DNA from: Rhodanobacter sp. C05
GTDB taxonomy: Bacteria > Pseudomonadota > Gammaproteobacteria > Xanthomonadales > Rhodanobacteraceae
Direction of reading: 5' to 3'
Length of the DNA: 64,000 nucleotides
NCBI RefSeq assembly: GCF_002001165.1
Contig: NZ_MUNQ01000006.1
Span: 395,249 to 459,248 of the forward strand
In this document: in pieces, positions 1 to 9,714 of the stretch
Numbering within the stretch: the stretch's first letter is position 1
How the letters are laid out: each line of letters begins with the position of its first letter
Made by a program: the position numbers and the translations under genes
The notes under the pieces: generated by a model
Database searches by the model: none
The model's input: only the letters and a program-made list of their open reading frames with translations
Told to the model about the DNA's origin: nothing

Positions 1-1
1 G

Positions 2-1240
2 TATCTGCGGCGACGTAGGGGCGAGGAACCTGTCGACTACCCGTCGGAAGAGTTGAAGGAAGTGTTCGAGCGCACGCTAGGCGTGCCGCTGTTTCAGGAG
101 CAGGTGATGAAGCTGGCCATGATCGCGGCCGGTTATACGGCAGGCGAAGCCGACGGGCTCAGGCGCGACATGGCCGCATGGAAACGACGGGGCGGATTGG
201 AGAAGCACCGCGAGCGCATTCTCACCGGCATGACCGATCGCGGATACACCACCGCTTTTGCCGAGAAACTATTCGAGCAGATCAAGGGCTTCGGCAGCTA
301 CGGTTTTCCTGAAAGCCATGCAGCCAGCTTCGCTGGCATCGTGTACGCGTCGTGTTGGCTGAAGTGTCACGAGCCTGCGGCTTTCGCGTGTGCGCTTCTG
401 AACAGCCAGCCCATGGGCTTCTATTCACCGAGCCAGATCGTGCAGGACGCCCGTCGCCATGACATCGACGTTTTCCCCATCGACGTGCAATGCAGCGATT
501 GGGACAACACACTCATCACGCGGGAAGAAGAGGCTCCGGCGATCCAGCTCGGCTTGCGCCAGGTGCGCGGGTTCAGTGAAGAAGCTGCACGACGGATCAC
601 CGCAGCCCGCGTGCAGCATCCGTTCGCAGACATCGCGGATCTCTGCGCGCGAGCAGCCATGGACAAGCGTCATCAGGACCTGCTCGCGCAGGCCAGTGCG
701 TTGCGGGGTCTGTCGCAGCACCGGCATCACGCGCACTGGGAGATCGCGGGGGTGGAAAAGCAGCTGCCGCTCTTCGGCAATGCCAGTCCGGCAGAAATCG
801 AGGTGACGTTACCGAAACCGACGCAGGCCGAAGACACGCTGGCGGACTACGCGCGAACCGGCCTGACGTTGGGGATGCACCCCATGGCGCAGATCAGGGA
901 TCGGTTGCGCGCTGTCCGGTGCATCGACTCCCAAGCGCTGCGGAAGCGGCCCCACAACAGCTATGTGCGCGCCGCGGGGATGGTCACGATGCGTCAGCGG
1001 CCGGAGACGGCCAGCGGGGTCACGTTCCTGACGATGGAAGACGAGCACGGTATGGTCAACGTCATCGTCTGGCGCGATGTCGCCGAAACCCACCGGCGGG
1101 TATTGCTCGAATCAGAGCTGCTGGGAATCGACGGACGTTGGGAAGCGGTCGATGGCGTGTGCCATCTGATCGCCAGTCGCCTGCTCGACATGAGCGAGCT
1201 GCTCGGTGGACTGGACGTGCGGTCGAGGGACTTCCACTGA
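2..1240 (+). CDS. dnaE2: Error-prone DNA polymerase DnaE2/ImuC, C-terminal part (5' end outside window)
   Basis: C-terminal ~412 residues of the SOS-mutagenesis polymerase that works with ImuA and ImuB in translesion synthesis. The reading frame is open back to base 2, so the gene begins upstream; the TTG at 53 is internal. The stretch from YLRRRRGEE through [12 protein letters not shown] and [16 protein letters not shown] is characteristic of the DnaE2 branch of alpha-subunit polymerases. A helix-hairpin-helix region follows, then an OB-fold (around [10 protein letters not shown] and [10 protein letters not shown]) that ends the protein normally at 1240. It is the left core flank of the accessory island that starts about 200 bases downstream. 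Confidence 0.95.
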   Translation, partial: YLRRRRGEEPVDYPSEELKEVFERTLGVPLFQEQVMKLAMIAAGYTAGEADGLRRDMAAWKRRGGLEKHRERILTGMTDRGYTTAFAEKLFEQIKGFGSYGFPESHAASFAGIVYASCWLKCHEPAAFACALLNSQPMGFYSPSQIVQDARRHDIDVFPIDVQCSDWDNTLITREEEAPAIQLGLRQVRGFSEEAARRITAARVQHPFADIADLCARAAMDKRHQDLLAQASALRGLSQHRHHAHWEIAGVEKQLPLFGNASPAEIEVTLPKPTQAEDTLADYARTGLTLGMHPMAQIRDRLRAVRCIDSQALRKRPHNSYVRAAGMVTMRQRPETASGVTFLTMEDEHGMVNVIVWRDVAETHRRVLLESELLGIDGRWEAVDGVCHLIASRLLDMSELLGGLDVRSRDFH

Positions 1241-1447
1241 GCGGTGACAGCGAAACACGCAGGCACCCAAGAGTCAGATGCGTGGACGGGTTTGGACGCA
1301 TCATACGACCGATCGACGATGACCTGCCCGCCGGGCAGCATGATCAGTTGCAGATCCACCTCGATCGACGGAAACCAACCCGAAGCGGACCTTCGATATT
1401 TGGCCGGCTACGCTTAACTGATACTGCAGGAAAGGGAAGATCAAACC

Positions 1448-3682
1448 CTATTCGTTGACTACTTCCGATATTGCTGTTTCTTCCCCCATCTTCCTTAGGT
1501 AGTGGTGCTCGTGGCCCGCCTCCTTGAGCAGCGCCCTCAGCTTCGCCAAGTAATACGGGACGTCATACTGAGACCAATCCATTGGCGGCCCATTGATTCC
1601 GTCCTTGTGGGATCCACGATCCAAAAACCGATGCAGTGCCTTGTACTTATGGGATGGATCCTGGACAGCTAGTTTTTCCAAGGCCTCGTCGAACTCATCG
1701 GTCCCTGCAGTGAAGGTAAAGAACTGCTCCAGAATGCAGCGCATCGTGTTGGGCACGATCTGAACCATGGACTGGTTGTCCTTGACGTCGCGAAGCACTT
1801 GCCATAGCGCGTCGTAGTCATTCATGTACGCCGTGGGATCGAGCGACACCACCGTCGTGTATTCGCTCTTCAGAACCCGCAGCATCTGGCACTTCCGATG
1901 TGTGTTGGCCAGCTTGCTGCGGGCAAGCTGATGGACGATCTCATGGAAGAAGAACAAGTTGTGGGTGAGGACAATGACCTGCCGCACCTTCGCCACACCA
2001 TCCGGCGGCTTGATCAGCTGGTGCTGAATGATGGTGGCCACGTCGTAGACGAAGTTCTGTGACAGGCTGGAAATCGGGTCATCAATGACCACGATCGTCT
2101 TGCCAATGTCGACGGCGCCATGCTCCTCGTGGGTGCCTTTGATCAGCTCCATGAAGTAGAGGAAGGAGATCAAGGTCTTCTCCCCCTCGCTCAAGGACTG
2201 GGCTGTGCTGTTGGGGTCGTTCGGCCTTGCAAGGCAATACAAGTGCCCGTCGTCCTCCTTCCGTTTGATCCAGAACGCATCAATGCCCAGCTCCTTCAGA
2301 GACCTGTTGATCGCTTCAACCGACGCATCGACGCCAGTTTGAGATTGACGCAGTTCTGCGAGGCGCACTGTGTTGTCCCTGATCCGATCTGCAACCCCTT
2401 CCGTGATCGCTATCTCGGTTGCCAGTTGCGCGTTCAGCGGCGCGAGCGCCGCATCATGGCTGGCGTAGGCCTCGGCACGGTCTGCGCACAGGACCTGATA
2501 GAACATGGTCCTGATCCTGGTGAATTCGCTATTGCGGTCCTTGAGGCGCTGGTTGAAGTCGTCCATCTTCGCCTTCGCCGTCGCCAAGGCCGCGATCATA
2601 GCTTGGTGGTCGGCGCCTTCAATCGCGACCGAATCGCTAGGCTTGACCTGCTTGGTCCGCATCAGGGCCAAGTTGGCCTTCATCCGCCCTTCCAGCTTCG
2701 ACCAGGCAAGCTCCAGCCCTGTGTCCTTGGTGATGGCGTCGTCGAACACACCGCTCATGCGTTCCTGCAGCCGTTCCAGGCGCAGGGCGTAGTTCGACAC
2801 CAACGCTTCGACCTTGTCGATCTTGAGTTTGCGACCGCCTTCCAACAGCTTGGCCAGCTCTTCATGGAAATCGTGAGGCAAGCCCTGCTGGCAAAATGGG
2901 CACTGGTCGTCTTTCACATAGGACCGGCCTTGGTCGACCCAGTCGCCATTCCCCAGCTTGGCGATCAAGGGAGCCAAGCGACTGGTTACGGACACCTCGA
3001 TGGCTTCGGCCCAGATAGAATCGGTCTCGATTTCCGCTAGGCCAGTAAGGTCGGGCTGGGGCGCACTCTTGCTTGTCTCGCTGCCAGATACATCCTCCCA
3101 CCGCTGCTCCAGGCGCTCCATGGTGTTCAACGGGGCGTCCCCGTCGACGGCTGATTTCCGCAGTTCGTCGAAAAACTTCTTCTTGTCCTTTCCGTAGCCC
3201 ACCAGCAGCTCCGCAAGCTTTGTCTTCTTGCCCAGGACATGGGCCTTCCAGACGTCTTCGACACCGCGAGTGATCTGGGCTTCCACCTGCTTCTTGGCTG
3301 TCTCCACACGCGCGCGCAGCGTGGTCAGCTCAGCTTCCAAGACAACGTACTCGGCTTCCTTACCGTCGATCTCCTTTTGCTTGGCCGTGTCCATCTCACC
3401 GATGGTGAAGATGCCCCGCATGGTCTCGCCGATGACCCTGCCCACAAATGCATGGTTGTAGACAAGGTGACGAAAAGGGCCGGTTCCGGTCGTCTCGACC
3501 TGGCAGTGCGCGAAGATCTGGTCGTTGACAAACCGACCGTGGATTACCTCACCGATCGCGGACTTCCCGGCACCGTTCAGGCCATAGATGAAGGTGGCCT
3601 GCTTGGAGGTATCTATTTCAATGACGGTGGGCGTCGTCGGATGAAAGCTCTTGTAGTTGTGGATTGAGATCTTTCTGATCAT
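1448..3682 (-). CDS. RloC-like ABC ATPase, candidate anticodon nuclease
   Basis: 744-residue SMC/Rad50-type ATPase. Seen: Walker A GLNGAGKS at residues 34-41, a long helical insertion with a CPFC zinc-hook-like motif at 261-264, ABC signature LSEGE at 497-501, Walker B VVIDDP at 531-536 and H-loop THN at 573-575. The C-terminal ~100 residues contain R648-x3-E652 and H684, the same spacing as the PrrC anticodon-nuclease triad Arg320-Glu324-His356 known from the literature. RloC proteins combine such a nuclease with a Rad50-like ATPase and zinc hook and cut tRNA anticodons under DNA stress. Placement near an hsd operon fits. I chose ATG at 3682 (GGAGGT 13 bases upstream); an upstream TTG at 3703 is possible. 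It could instead be an uncharacterised AAA_13-type ATPase without nuclease activity. Confidence 0.75.
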   Translation of the reverse strand: MIRKISIHNYKSFHPTTPTVIEIDTSKQATFIYGLNGAGKSAIGEVIHGRFVNDQIFAHCQVETTGTGPFRHLVYNHAFVGRVIGETMRGIFTIGEMDTAKQKEIDGKEAEYVVLEAELTTLRARVETAKKQVEAQITRGVEDVWKAHVLGKKTKLAELLVGYGKDKKKFFDELRKSAVDGDAPLNTMERLEQRWEDVSGSETSKSAPQPDLTGLAEIETDSIWAEAIEVSVTSRLAPLIAKLGNGDWVDQGRSYVKDDQCPFCQQGLPHDFHEELAKLLEGGRKLKIDKVEALVSNYALRLERLQERMSGVFDDAITKDTGLELAWSKLEGRMKANLALMRTKQVKPSDSVAIEGADHQAMIAALATAKAKMDDFNQRLKDRNSEFTRIRTMFYQVLCADRAEAYASHDAALAPLNAQLATEIAITEGVADRIRDNTVRLAELRQSQTGVDASVEAINRSLKELGIDAFWIKRKEDDGHLYCLARPNDPNSTAQSLSEGEKTLISFLYFMELIKGTHEEHGAVDIGKTIVVIDDPISSLSQNFVYDVATIIQHQLIKPPDGVAKVRQVIVLTHNLFFFHEIVHQLARSKLANTHRKCQMLRVLKSEYTTVVSLDPTAYMNDYDALWQVLRDVKDNQSMVQIVPNTMRCILEQFFTFTAGTDEFDEALEKLAVQDPSHKYKALHRFLDRGSHKDGINGPPMDWSQYDVPYYLAKLRALLKEAGHEHHYLRKMGEETAISEVVNE

Positions 3683-4069
3683 GCCCGCCCCCGCGACCTC
3701 CAACTTGTTCGCAACATTACCCTCTGCGCATCATGGCAGCAGCTAAGTCGCTTGTGCATAGCGTCGAGGGTCCCTCCAGGGAATTGACTGCCGCGCACGG
3801 TGCGAAAAAAAAGGGGATGCCGCCACGGGCCTGCTAAAACCGACTCTCCCCGATTCTTTCTGACGCGTGCAATGGGCTGCGCTTGATCGGTCGACACCTG
3901 TATTGGATGTCTGTTCCTGCCGATGACAGCCCTTGCGAGCTCGATGACGCGCGGGCAAGCTGCGACAGGTGGAGGTCGACCCGTTGCGGACGCTCAGGTT
4001 GACAAGCGTTCCGTCAAAAAGCTGACGTTCAGAGGTCGAATGCTGCTCATAAGACCGGTGCCGTTTACG
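3683..4069. other. Intergenic region, no gene seen
   Basis: 387 bases between the kinase stop and the RloC-like gene start, both on the minus strand. Short open frames here have no recognisable product. The length suggests that the RloC-like gene has its own promoter; I could not assign -35/-10 boxes with confidence. Confidence 0.5.
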
Positions 4070-5728
4070 TCACCTTATGGCTATCAAGTGATTGACCACC
4101 TTCAAGCCCTCGTCCGGGTTGGCATACACGTCTCGCTGGTCGAGGATTTCTCCCTCTTTGTCGAGTAAAAACCAGCGGGCGACTTCCAGAGTGCCAGCCG
4201 GCACAAGATGCTTTGCGTCTGCGACGGAAACTATCGCAGTCACGAAGTTCTCATGGATGACGTTTTTTGTCGCCTCGTATTCCATGAAATAGCCCAGGGT
4301 ATAGTCCAGCTTGCTTAGCTGGCGATGCTTGTCGTCGAACAGCACGACGAACACCCGCCGGTCGATTCGCTTGGCCTCAGCCAGCGCTTCCGCGAGCGTG
4401 GCAAATGGCGTGGTCCTGAAAAATCCTCGGTATATGACCTGCCGCGTTGGCCCCTCTATTAGGCCGCGAACTCCTCTCAGTAGGTGCATGCGCACCTTCG
4501 CGCTGAAGTCACCAGTGAGGTCGGGTTTTAGCGCATCCAGCCGGAAGATGAAATCTGACGAGGAGCGCACGACGATCTCTGTTCCTAGTACGTCGATCTC
4601 CCAACGCGGCGAGAACCGCGTCTCATGATTGTCTGATTGGGCGACTCCGAGGTTCGTGTGAACAGAGGCTCCCCTTTGTTGCATCCCGCCTTGCGTACGC
4701 ACGAACTTCCCATTCAATTCGGCCACGATGCTGTTGACGACACGATCCATCGCCTGGTAGACCGCTTGACAGTTAGCGCCCAATTGCAGCACCTCAACGA
4801 CGCTTTCCCGATCTAGGTGACTCCTGATAAATGCTATGTCAGCCTCCGCCTGCGATTCGTGATCGGCACTGGGCACCAACAGCGACTCCAACGCCGAAAG
4901 CATCGCGTTGGCGCTTGAATACCGCCTGTTGATGGCAGGATTGAAGCAGCGGTCGAAGAAGTCCAGTAACCGCGGTGTTGCAACACCCTCAACGGTGGAC
5001 AGCAGGGACAACGCTTTCTTGCGTTGGTGAGGCATATTGCCGTCTGCATCCTGAAGTGTCGCGGGAAACATGCCGGTCAGCACGTAGAATAGGATGCCGC
5101 CGACGAACGCGAGATCGCTACGTTCGTCTCGCTTCGACATACTTCCAATCGACAGCTCGGGCAGTCGCAAAAAGCGGTTTCCAATTTCTTGGCCGTGCTC
5201 CGTGTTCAGAGTGTCCGCGACCCCCTCCTTGTAGCTGAGACCGAAGTCAAGCAACATCGGAGCTGCAACCTCTCCGTCCTTGAGGATGATGTTATCCGGC
5301 TTGATATCCCGGTGGACCCATTCGTTGGCGTGGATATACGCGACTGCTTTGAGCAGCGCGAGAGTCAAAGTGGATCCGTCCACCCAGCTTAGCGTCCCTT
5401 GCTCCTCAATCCGCTTGTTGAGTGTCGGGCCGGGAATGAACTCAATGACAAGAAACAGCTTGTAGTCGGGGTCCACATGATTTTGCCCGTTGCTCGCAAG
5501 GAGGCGGGGGATCAGCGGGTGCTGGCACGTGTCATACGCGGTGGCCTCCCGGAAAAACCGCAGCCGGCGCTCGGAATCCTTCTGCTTACTCAGTAACTTT
5601 AGGCACCCGGCGGTCCCTGTTTCGTTGTGTTCGACTCGCCGTGTTACACCTTGGCCACCTCGGCCAAGTTCCTCGCGCCCAGTCCACGCTAGCTCCCACT
5701 TTTTGTCGTTCACCCATACTTTGGTCAT
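4070..5728 (-). CDS. Serine/threonine protein kinase with thioredoxin-like C-terminal domain
   Basis: 552-residue cytosolic protein without membrane segments. A complete Hanks-type kinase occupies residues ~15-290: glycine loop GRGGQG (22-27), Lys44 in CLKLL, Glu61 in FFREA, HRDIKPDN from 139, and DFG at 161-163, so catalysis is expected. A linker of about 150 residues is not recognised. The last ~110 residues (VFVVLFDDKH ... WFLLDKEGEIL ... NPDEGLK) resemble the beta-alpha pattern of a thioredoxin fold but lack a CxxC pair. The gene lies alone (231 bases after the SRAP gene, 387 before the RloC-like gene). Kinases occur in phage-defence islands (for example Stk2); a defence role here is inferred from context only. 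Confidence 0.8.
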   Translation of the reverse strand: MTKVWVNDKKWELAWTGREELGRGGQGVTRRVEHNETGTAGCLKLLSKQKDSERRLRFFREATAYDTCQHPLIPRLLASNGQNHVDPDYKLFLVIEFIPGPTLNKRIEEQGTLSWVDGSTLTLALLKAVAYIHANEWVHRDIKPDNIILKDGEVAAPMLLDFGLSYKEGVADTLNTEHGQEIGNRFLRLPELSIGSMSKRDERSDLAFVGGILFYVLTGMFPATLQDADGNMPHQRKKALSLLSTVEGVATPRLLDFFDRCFNPAINRRYSSANAMLSALESLLVPSADHESQAEADIAFIRSHLDRESVVEVLQLGANCQAVYQAMDRVVNSIVAELNGKFVRTQGGMQQRGASVHTNLGVAQSDNHETRFSPRWEIDVLGTEIVVRSSSDFIFRLDALKPDLTGDFSAKVRMHLLRGVRGLIEGPTRQVIYRGFFRTTPFATLAEALAEAKRIDRRVFVVLFDDKHRQLSKLDYTLGYFMEYEATKNVIHENFVTAIVSVADAKHLVPAGTLEVARWFLLDKEGEILDQRDVYANPDEGLKVVNHLIAIR

Positions 5729-5959
5729 TCAGCACCCGTCCGCGTTTCGCAGCGTTGGCGATATGGTTAATGGAAACGATGCTAGCTGATCGAATGTTCC
5801 AAAACGGCCATTCATAGGTGGCCGCTCTTGGCCGATTCCGGCCGGTGGCGTCACGCTGACCAGAATGCCGACGCGCTGATCATGATCGACTGGTTCTACT
5901 GAACAACCACATCGGTGTTCGCAGTCAGATTCAGGTTGCTGCGATCGTAAGCATCAAAG

Positions 5960-6943
5960 CTACTTCTGCTGCACCAGTTGATGTTCGTAGTACGGCCGCA
6001 CACGTCGGTCGAGGATCGCGTACAAGCTCGCGTAGTCGTCAGGACTTGGATTGAGCCATGCGTCGATGTCATCTTCCTGAATTGGAACGGGACATCGGTC
6101 ATGGCCCGCCTCGACAACTTCAAAGGGTGGATCATCCGTGATTGCGGCGAACGTGTAGAACCCTGGATCGTCGCCGGCCGCCTCAACATAGGTCCAGAGA
6201 CAAGCTACGAAAAGGTCTTCACCGGTCGATGGCGAAAAGAGAATTTCAACGCTCTGCTCGCGCTCACCTGGCACCAGCGGTCGTTGCTGCAGATTGTGGA
6301 GATAGACGCTTTCGTAGAACCGATCCACGACCATGATCCCGTGGCTGTAACCAAACACCTTGCGCCAAACGGTCGACAGCTTGTCGCGCCGCGCGTTATA
6401 TGTGCCTGGCTTCTCGATCTCGTCGGCTTCTGTCCACCCCGGCAGGCGGCAGCGGTAGCGCATCGGGACGACCATGCGCTCGCCCGTTTCAGAATCTCGA
6501 ATCATTACCGGAGCGAAGAAACCAGGCCAGATTCTGTCGATGCCGTCGGCCGGCGCCGGTAAGGCTAAGTCTTCCAGCTTCTTCCTTCCTGCCTCTATTT
6601 TGTTTGTCGCGACGCGGCGATCGTTCTCGGCCTTTTTTGTCGGCTTGCTTGACGCTAGCTTGGCGTTCGCGTCGACGAGGCGTGCTTCCTGGACGCCGAT
6701 CTCAGCCGCGATCAAGGCGATTGCCTCAGTTTCCGCTTCGCGCGCCATCCCGACCGTGCCAATGTCCAGCACGCCACTCGTGGCATCGGTCATGGCGCGG
6801 CGCATCGCCTTAGGGACAACCTTGACCCAAGTGCCCTTCTTCTTAGTCCAGCCGGCGAGCTTCGTGAATTCCTTGATGGCGAGCTTTCCGCCAAACCGCT
6901 CGTATTTCCTGAAGTCCGCCCAGATCTGCGCCGAGTAGCACAT
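5960..6943 (-). CDS. SRAP-family (YedK/HMCES-like) peptidase / abasic-site crosslinking protein
   Basis: 327 residues beginning MCYSAQ, so Cys2 becomes the N-terminal catalytic cysteine that in this family crosslinks abasic sites in single-stranded DNA. Other family positions are visible: the Asn in TYNARRDKL, Glu in DRFYES and His in the GHDRCPVPI segment near the C-terminus. Compared with the ~220-residue E. coli YedK it carries an extra Lys/Ala-rich, helix-forming stretch at about residues 60-135. It lies 102 bases downstream of the reverse transcriptase on the same strand and could share its transcript. SRAP proteins guard replication-associated single-stranded DNA; a link to RT products is my inference. 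Confidence 0.85.
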   Translation of the reverse strand: MCYSAQIWADFRKYERFGGKLAIKEFTKLAGWTKKKGTWVKVVPKAMRRAMTDATSGVLDIGTVGMAREAETEAIALIAAEIGVQEARLVDANAKLASSKPTKKAENDRRVATNKIEAGRKKLEDLALPAPADGIDRIWPGFFAPVMIRDSETGERMVVPMRYRCRLPGWTEADEIEKPGTYNARRDKLSTVWRKVFGYSHGIMVVDRFYESVYLHNLQQRPLVPGEREQSVEILFSPSTGEDLFVACLWTYVEAAGDDPGFYTFAAITDDPPFEVVEAGHDRCPVPIQEDDIDAWLNPSPDDYASLYAILDRRVRPYYEHQLVQQK

Positions 6944-7045
6944 GTCGAAACCTGCTTGATGGGACTTCGCTAAGAATAGAGCGCAGTCAGCTGCACTTGA
7001 AACTGCTCACCCGCCCGCCCTCACGCACAGTCACCATGAGAAGGC

Positions 7046-8419
7046 CTAAGGGGAAACCCGGTTCGCGTCCATCTGCTCCTGGATCTCAGAGAGACGCGTA
7101 GTGAAGAATTCAGTCAGCGCCTTGTCCTTTACCTCACGAGCGTAGCCGAGGCCCTCGTGATGGAAGGCGTTGTGCATTGTCTTTTGCCCGAGCTCTGTCA
7201 GGCGTTTTCCGAGGTTCATAGGCCTCTTCCTTTTGGCGTTGAGCTCATGCACGCGGACCAATTTTCCCTTCTCAGAACGGAGGAGATATTCGGGTGCGGT
7301 GAACCGAGAGAGAAGCTTGTTGAAAAGCTTCTGCGGTAGAGACTCGATATTCGCCCAGAGAAGGCGATTGAGAAGTGGCAAGCCGCCGTTCCAAGTGGCG
7401 GCGAGCTTCTTGTCCGAGAGTTTCAGGTAGGCATAAACGAACTTGCGGACCAGCTTCGCGTCCTGGTTGTCCCCCTTGTTGGCAAAGATCGACTGGATGT
7501 CTCGGCAGCGGTGCCGCTGGAGTTCCTTCACGGTCCATAAGTCGACCTTCTTCTGATTCACACGCAGGCCGTGGCGGTCGAGATTCCTCGTAAGAAGGAG
7601 CATGAGCGCATCAACGCTGTCCGTTCCGTTGACGAGGATCATTTGGTCGTCGGCATACCGGAAGTAGCTCGCGCCCGCTGTCGCGCAGATCGCAGCGGCG
7701 AACTTGTCATACTTCTGGAGGTAGTAATTGGCAAGCAACCGCGAGCAGTCGGCCAAGGCATCTTGCGGGATTCCTACACCCTGCGGATGCAGACCCGTGT
7801 TGCGACGGTTCCACTGATTGAGGAAGTAGAAAAGAAGCGCGATCACCCAGCCCTTCTCCGCAGGGGCGTCTTCGCGAATCCACCGCTCCAGAATGTCGAG
7901 TCTGATGCAGTCGTAAAAGTTTGAAAGATCGAACTGAAGGGCGTGCGTGTAAGCGCCGGTTTCAAGCTGCGCAAACAGCAACGAGTTGAACTCCCCAAAG
8001 GCCGACGTCCATGCACGAGGGTTGAAGGCGTAGCGGGCGTTGGAAAATCCGGAGTCGAACTCGACGTCAATGTTCTCAAGCTTCCGCAATTCTCCGCCAA
8101 GCGTCCAGCCGCCGAAGGTGTGGTCTGTCCGGTTGCCGGAAATAACCTCCTCCAGTTCCTTGATGCAGAAATAGAAGACGATGTAGTCCTCGATGCAAAA
8201 CACCGGGATCGTCCGAGCCACTCCATGGCCCTTGTTCATCACGATTTCCTCCTCCGGGATGGACGGAGCGTAGCGAGACGACTTCACCGCTTCGAAGACC
8301 TTGCGAACCATGGCCTCCTTGTTGGCAGCGGTCTGGGGGATGTCGATGGGAAACGTGCGGTTTTTGAAGGCTTTCCAAAAACTGCTGTTAAACCACCGAC
8401 TGAAATTCTCCCAGTTCAT
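7046..8419 (-). CDS. Reverse transcriptase encoded inside a type I restriction operon (defence-associated RT candidate)
   Basis: 457 residues with the ordered RT palm motifs: LQFDLSNFYD at 161-170 (catalytic Asp164), GVGIPQD at 214-220, and FRYADDQ with catalytic YADD at 255-258. About 190 residues follow the palm and are not recognised; no maturase X domain, HNH or integrase domain is seen, which argues against a group II intron RT, and no retron msr/msd was identified. It fits the Abi/UG/DRT type of bacterial defence RTs, subgroup undetermined. Its ATG overlaps the hsdS stop by 4 bases (ATGA), so it is probably translationally coupled to the restriction operon. Confidence 0.85.
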   Translation of the reverse strand: MNWENFSRWFNSSFWKAFKNRTFPIDIPQTAANKEAMVRKVFEAVKSSRYAPSIPEEEIVMNKGHGVARTIPVFCIEDYIVFYFCIKELEEVISGNRTDHTFGGWTLGGELRKLENIDVEFDSGFSNARYAFNPRAWTSAFGEFNSLLFAQLETGAYTHALQFDLSNFYDCIRLDILERWIREDAPAEKGWVIALLFYFLNQWNRRNTGLHPQGVGIPQDALADCSRLLANYYLQKYDKFAAAICATAGASYFRYADDQMILVNGTDSVDALMLLLTRNLDRHGLRVNQKKVDLWTVKELQRHRCRDIQSIFANKGDNQDAKLVRKFVYAYLKLSDKKLAATWNGGLPLLNRLLWANIESLPQKLFNKLLSRFTAPEYLLRSEKGKLVRVHELNAKRKRPMNLGKRLTELGQKTMHNAFHHEGLGYAREVKDKALTEFFTTRLSEIQEQMDANRVSP

Positions 8420-9714
8420 GAGAGGGGGGCGAAGGCTTCTTTGAGGACAGCTTGGAGGAGGTGGTCGGCGTGGATACGGGCGTGCTCAATCTCCGCTTCC
8501 AGCGTCCGGCAGGTCGTCATCAGCGCCTCCACTCGCTCCACAATCGCAGCTTGCTCAGCGAGGGGTGGAAGGGGGATGAGAACCTGAACTAGCCGGCTCG
8601 ACTTGATTCCTTTCGCCGTGATTCCAGACGCTTTTTCGGCGAGCTGCGACTTCACTGTGCGGGATAGTATCGCGAACAGGAAGAAGCGTTTCTCGGAAAG
8701 AATTGGCTGAATCGTTATAAGCCGCTGACCGAGAGCAAACCGTTCGCTCATGTTCAATTGGCAGGCGTTCCCAAGAGGCGCTTCGGTCGTAAAGAGAATA
8801 TCTCCATTGTCGGGAAATCCACGAACCATGTGACGGCTGAAGCTCTCTTCTGACAAGTAGTCACGCGGCGTGTCGGAAAATCTACCGAACTTCACGTTCT
8901 TGGCAGTTATGAGCCTCACTCCACTTGAGATCTTGTTTGGCGTCTTACCCCGGTAATCGAAAAATCGCGTGACTGCACCCAACCGGCACCACTCCCAGCC
9001 CTTCGGGATCTCGAAGGGGATTTCGCTGAGGGCGATTTTTGGCAGGGGCTTTTCGGTGCGGAGTTTCTTGTCGGCGATGAGACGGGCTTTTTCGACTTTG
9101 ATGCGATGAAGGAGCTGACTCGCGGGTTCCACGTCCGGGTGGGCGACTCGCCAACCTTCCGTCAATTTGCCCTGGATCGCCTCCTGCAGGATGGCTTGCT
9201 TGAGCTGAGGGAGCTCGTGACGATCACTGTTCTCTTCAAGGATGAATCGGATCGTTTCCCTAATCCGATCAATCCGCGACACGAAAGCGCGCTGCTCAAC
9301 CATGCTCGGGACAGGAAGTTCGATCTCGGCAAGGCCGGAGTAGTAGAGTCGCTTCCGCACTGCCCCGGAGCTATTGCGAGCAATGGCTTCGAGTCCGTAG
9401 TCGCTCTTGAGGAAATGCAATAGGTAGTGCGGATCAAGTCCCTTGCGGCAAGAGAAGACGGTGTAGTCCGGGCTGGTAAAGCCAGTCTTGGACTCGTTAT
9501 CGGCGAGGCCGATAGAGCCGACGTTCACCCTCATAGGGTTGTAAGCAAACCAGTTCTTTTCAACACGCTGATAGCGTGCGAGATCGGCGGAGGTATCACG
9601 CGAGCTGGCATGGAGACCATGCTCATTGCTCACGCCGATTAGTCGACGATCCTTCGCGCCCGATGAACCAAGTGGATTGCACTCCTCGCGGATGTAGTCG
9701 CCGAGCTTTGCCAC
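8416..9714 (-). CDS. hsdS: Type I restriction-modification specificity subunit HsdS
   Basis: 432 residues with the two-fold layout of HsdS: a first target-recognition domain (~1-145), a conserved helical spacer around LPQLKQAILQEAIQGKLT (~165-185), a second target-recognition domain from the IPKGWEW segment (~235-375), and a C-terminal helical repeat with PLPPLAEQ. It sets the DNA sequence methylated or cut by the HsdM/HsdR complex. It begins at a GTG that shares one base with the hsdM stop (TAGTG) and ends in a 4-base overlap with the reverse transcriptase, so hsdM-hsdS-RT form one tightly coupled unit. The recognition sequence cannot be read from the protein. Confidence 0.93.
   Translation of the reverse strand: MAKLGDYIREECNPLGSSGAKDRRLIGVSNEHGLHASSRDTSADLARYQRVEKNWFAYNPMRVNVGSIGLADNESKTGFTSPDYTVFSCRKGLDPHYLLHFLKSDYGLEAIARNSSGAVRKRLYYSGLAEIELPVPSMVEQRAFVSRIDRIRETIRFILEENSDRHELPQLKQAILQEAIQGKLTEGWRVAHPDVEPASQLLHRIKVEKARLIADKKLRTEKPLPKIALSEIPFEIPKGWEWCRLGAVTRFFDYRGKTPNKISSGVRLITAKNVKFGRFSDTPRDYLSEESFSRHMVRGFPDNGDILFTTEAPLGNACQLNMSERFALGQRLITIQPILSEKRFFLFAILSRTVKSQLAEKASGITAKGIKSSRLVQVLIPLPPLAEQAAIVERVEALMTTCRTLEAEIEHARIHADHLLQAVLKEAFAPLS

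Noticed and set aside
7046..8419. Group II intron or retron origin for the RT
   Set aside because: No maturase or endonuclease domain, no intron ends or msr/msd seen, and the gene is fused into the hsd operon by overlap.
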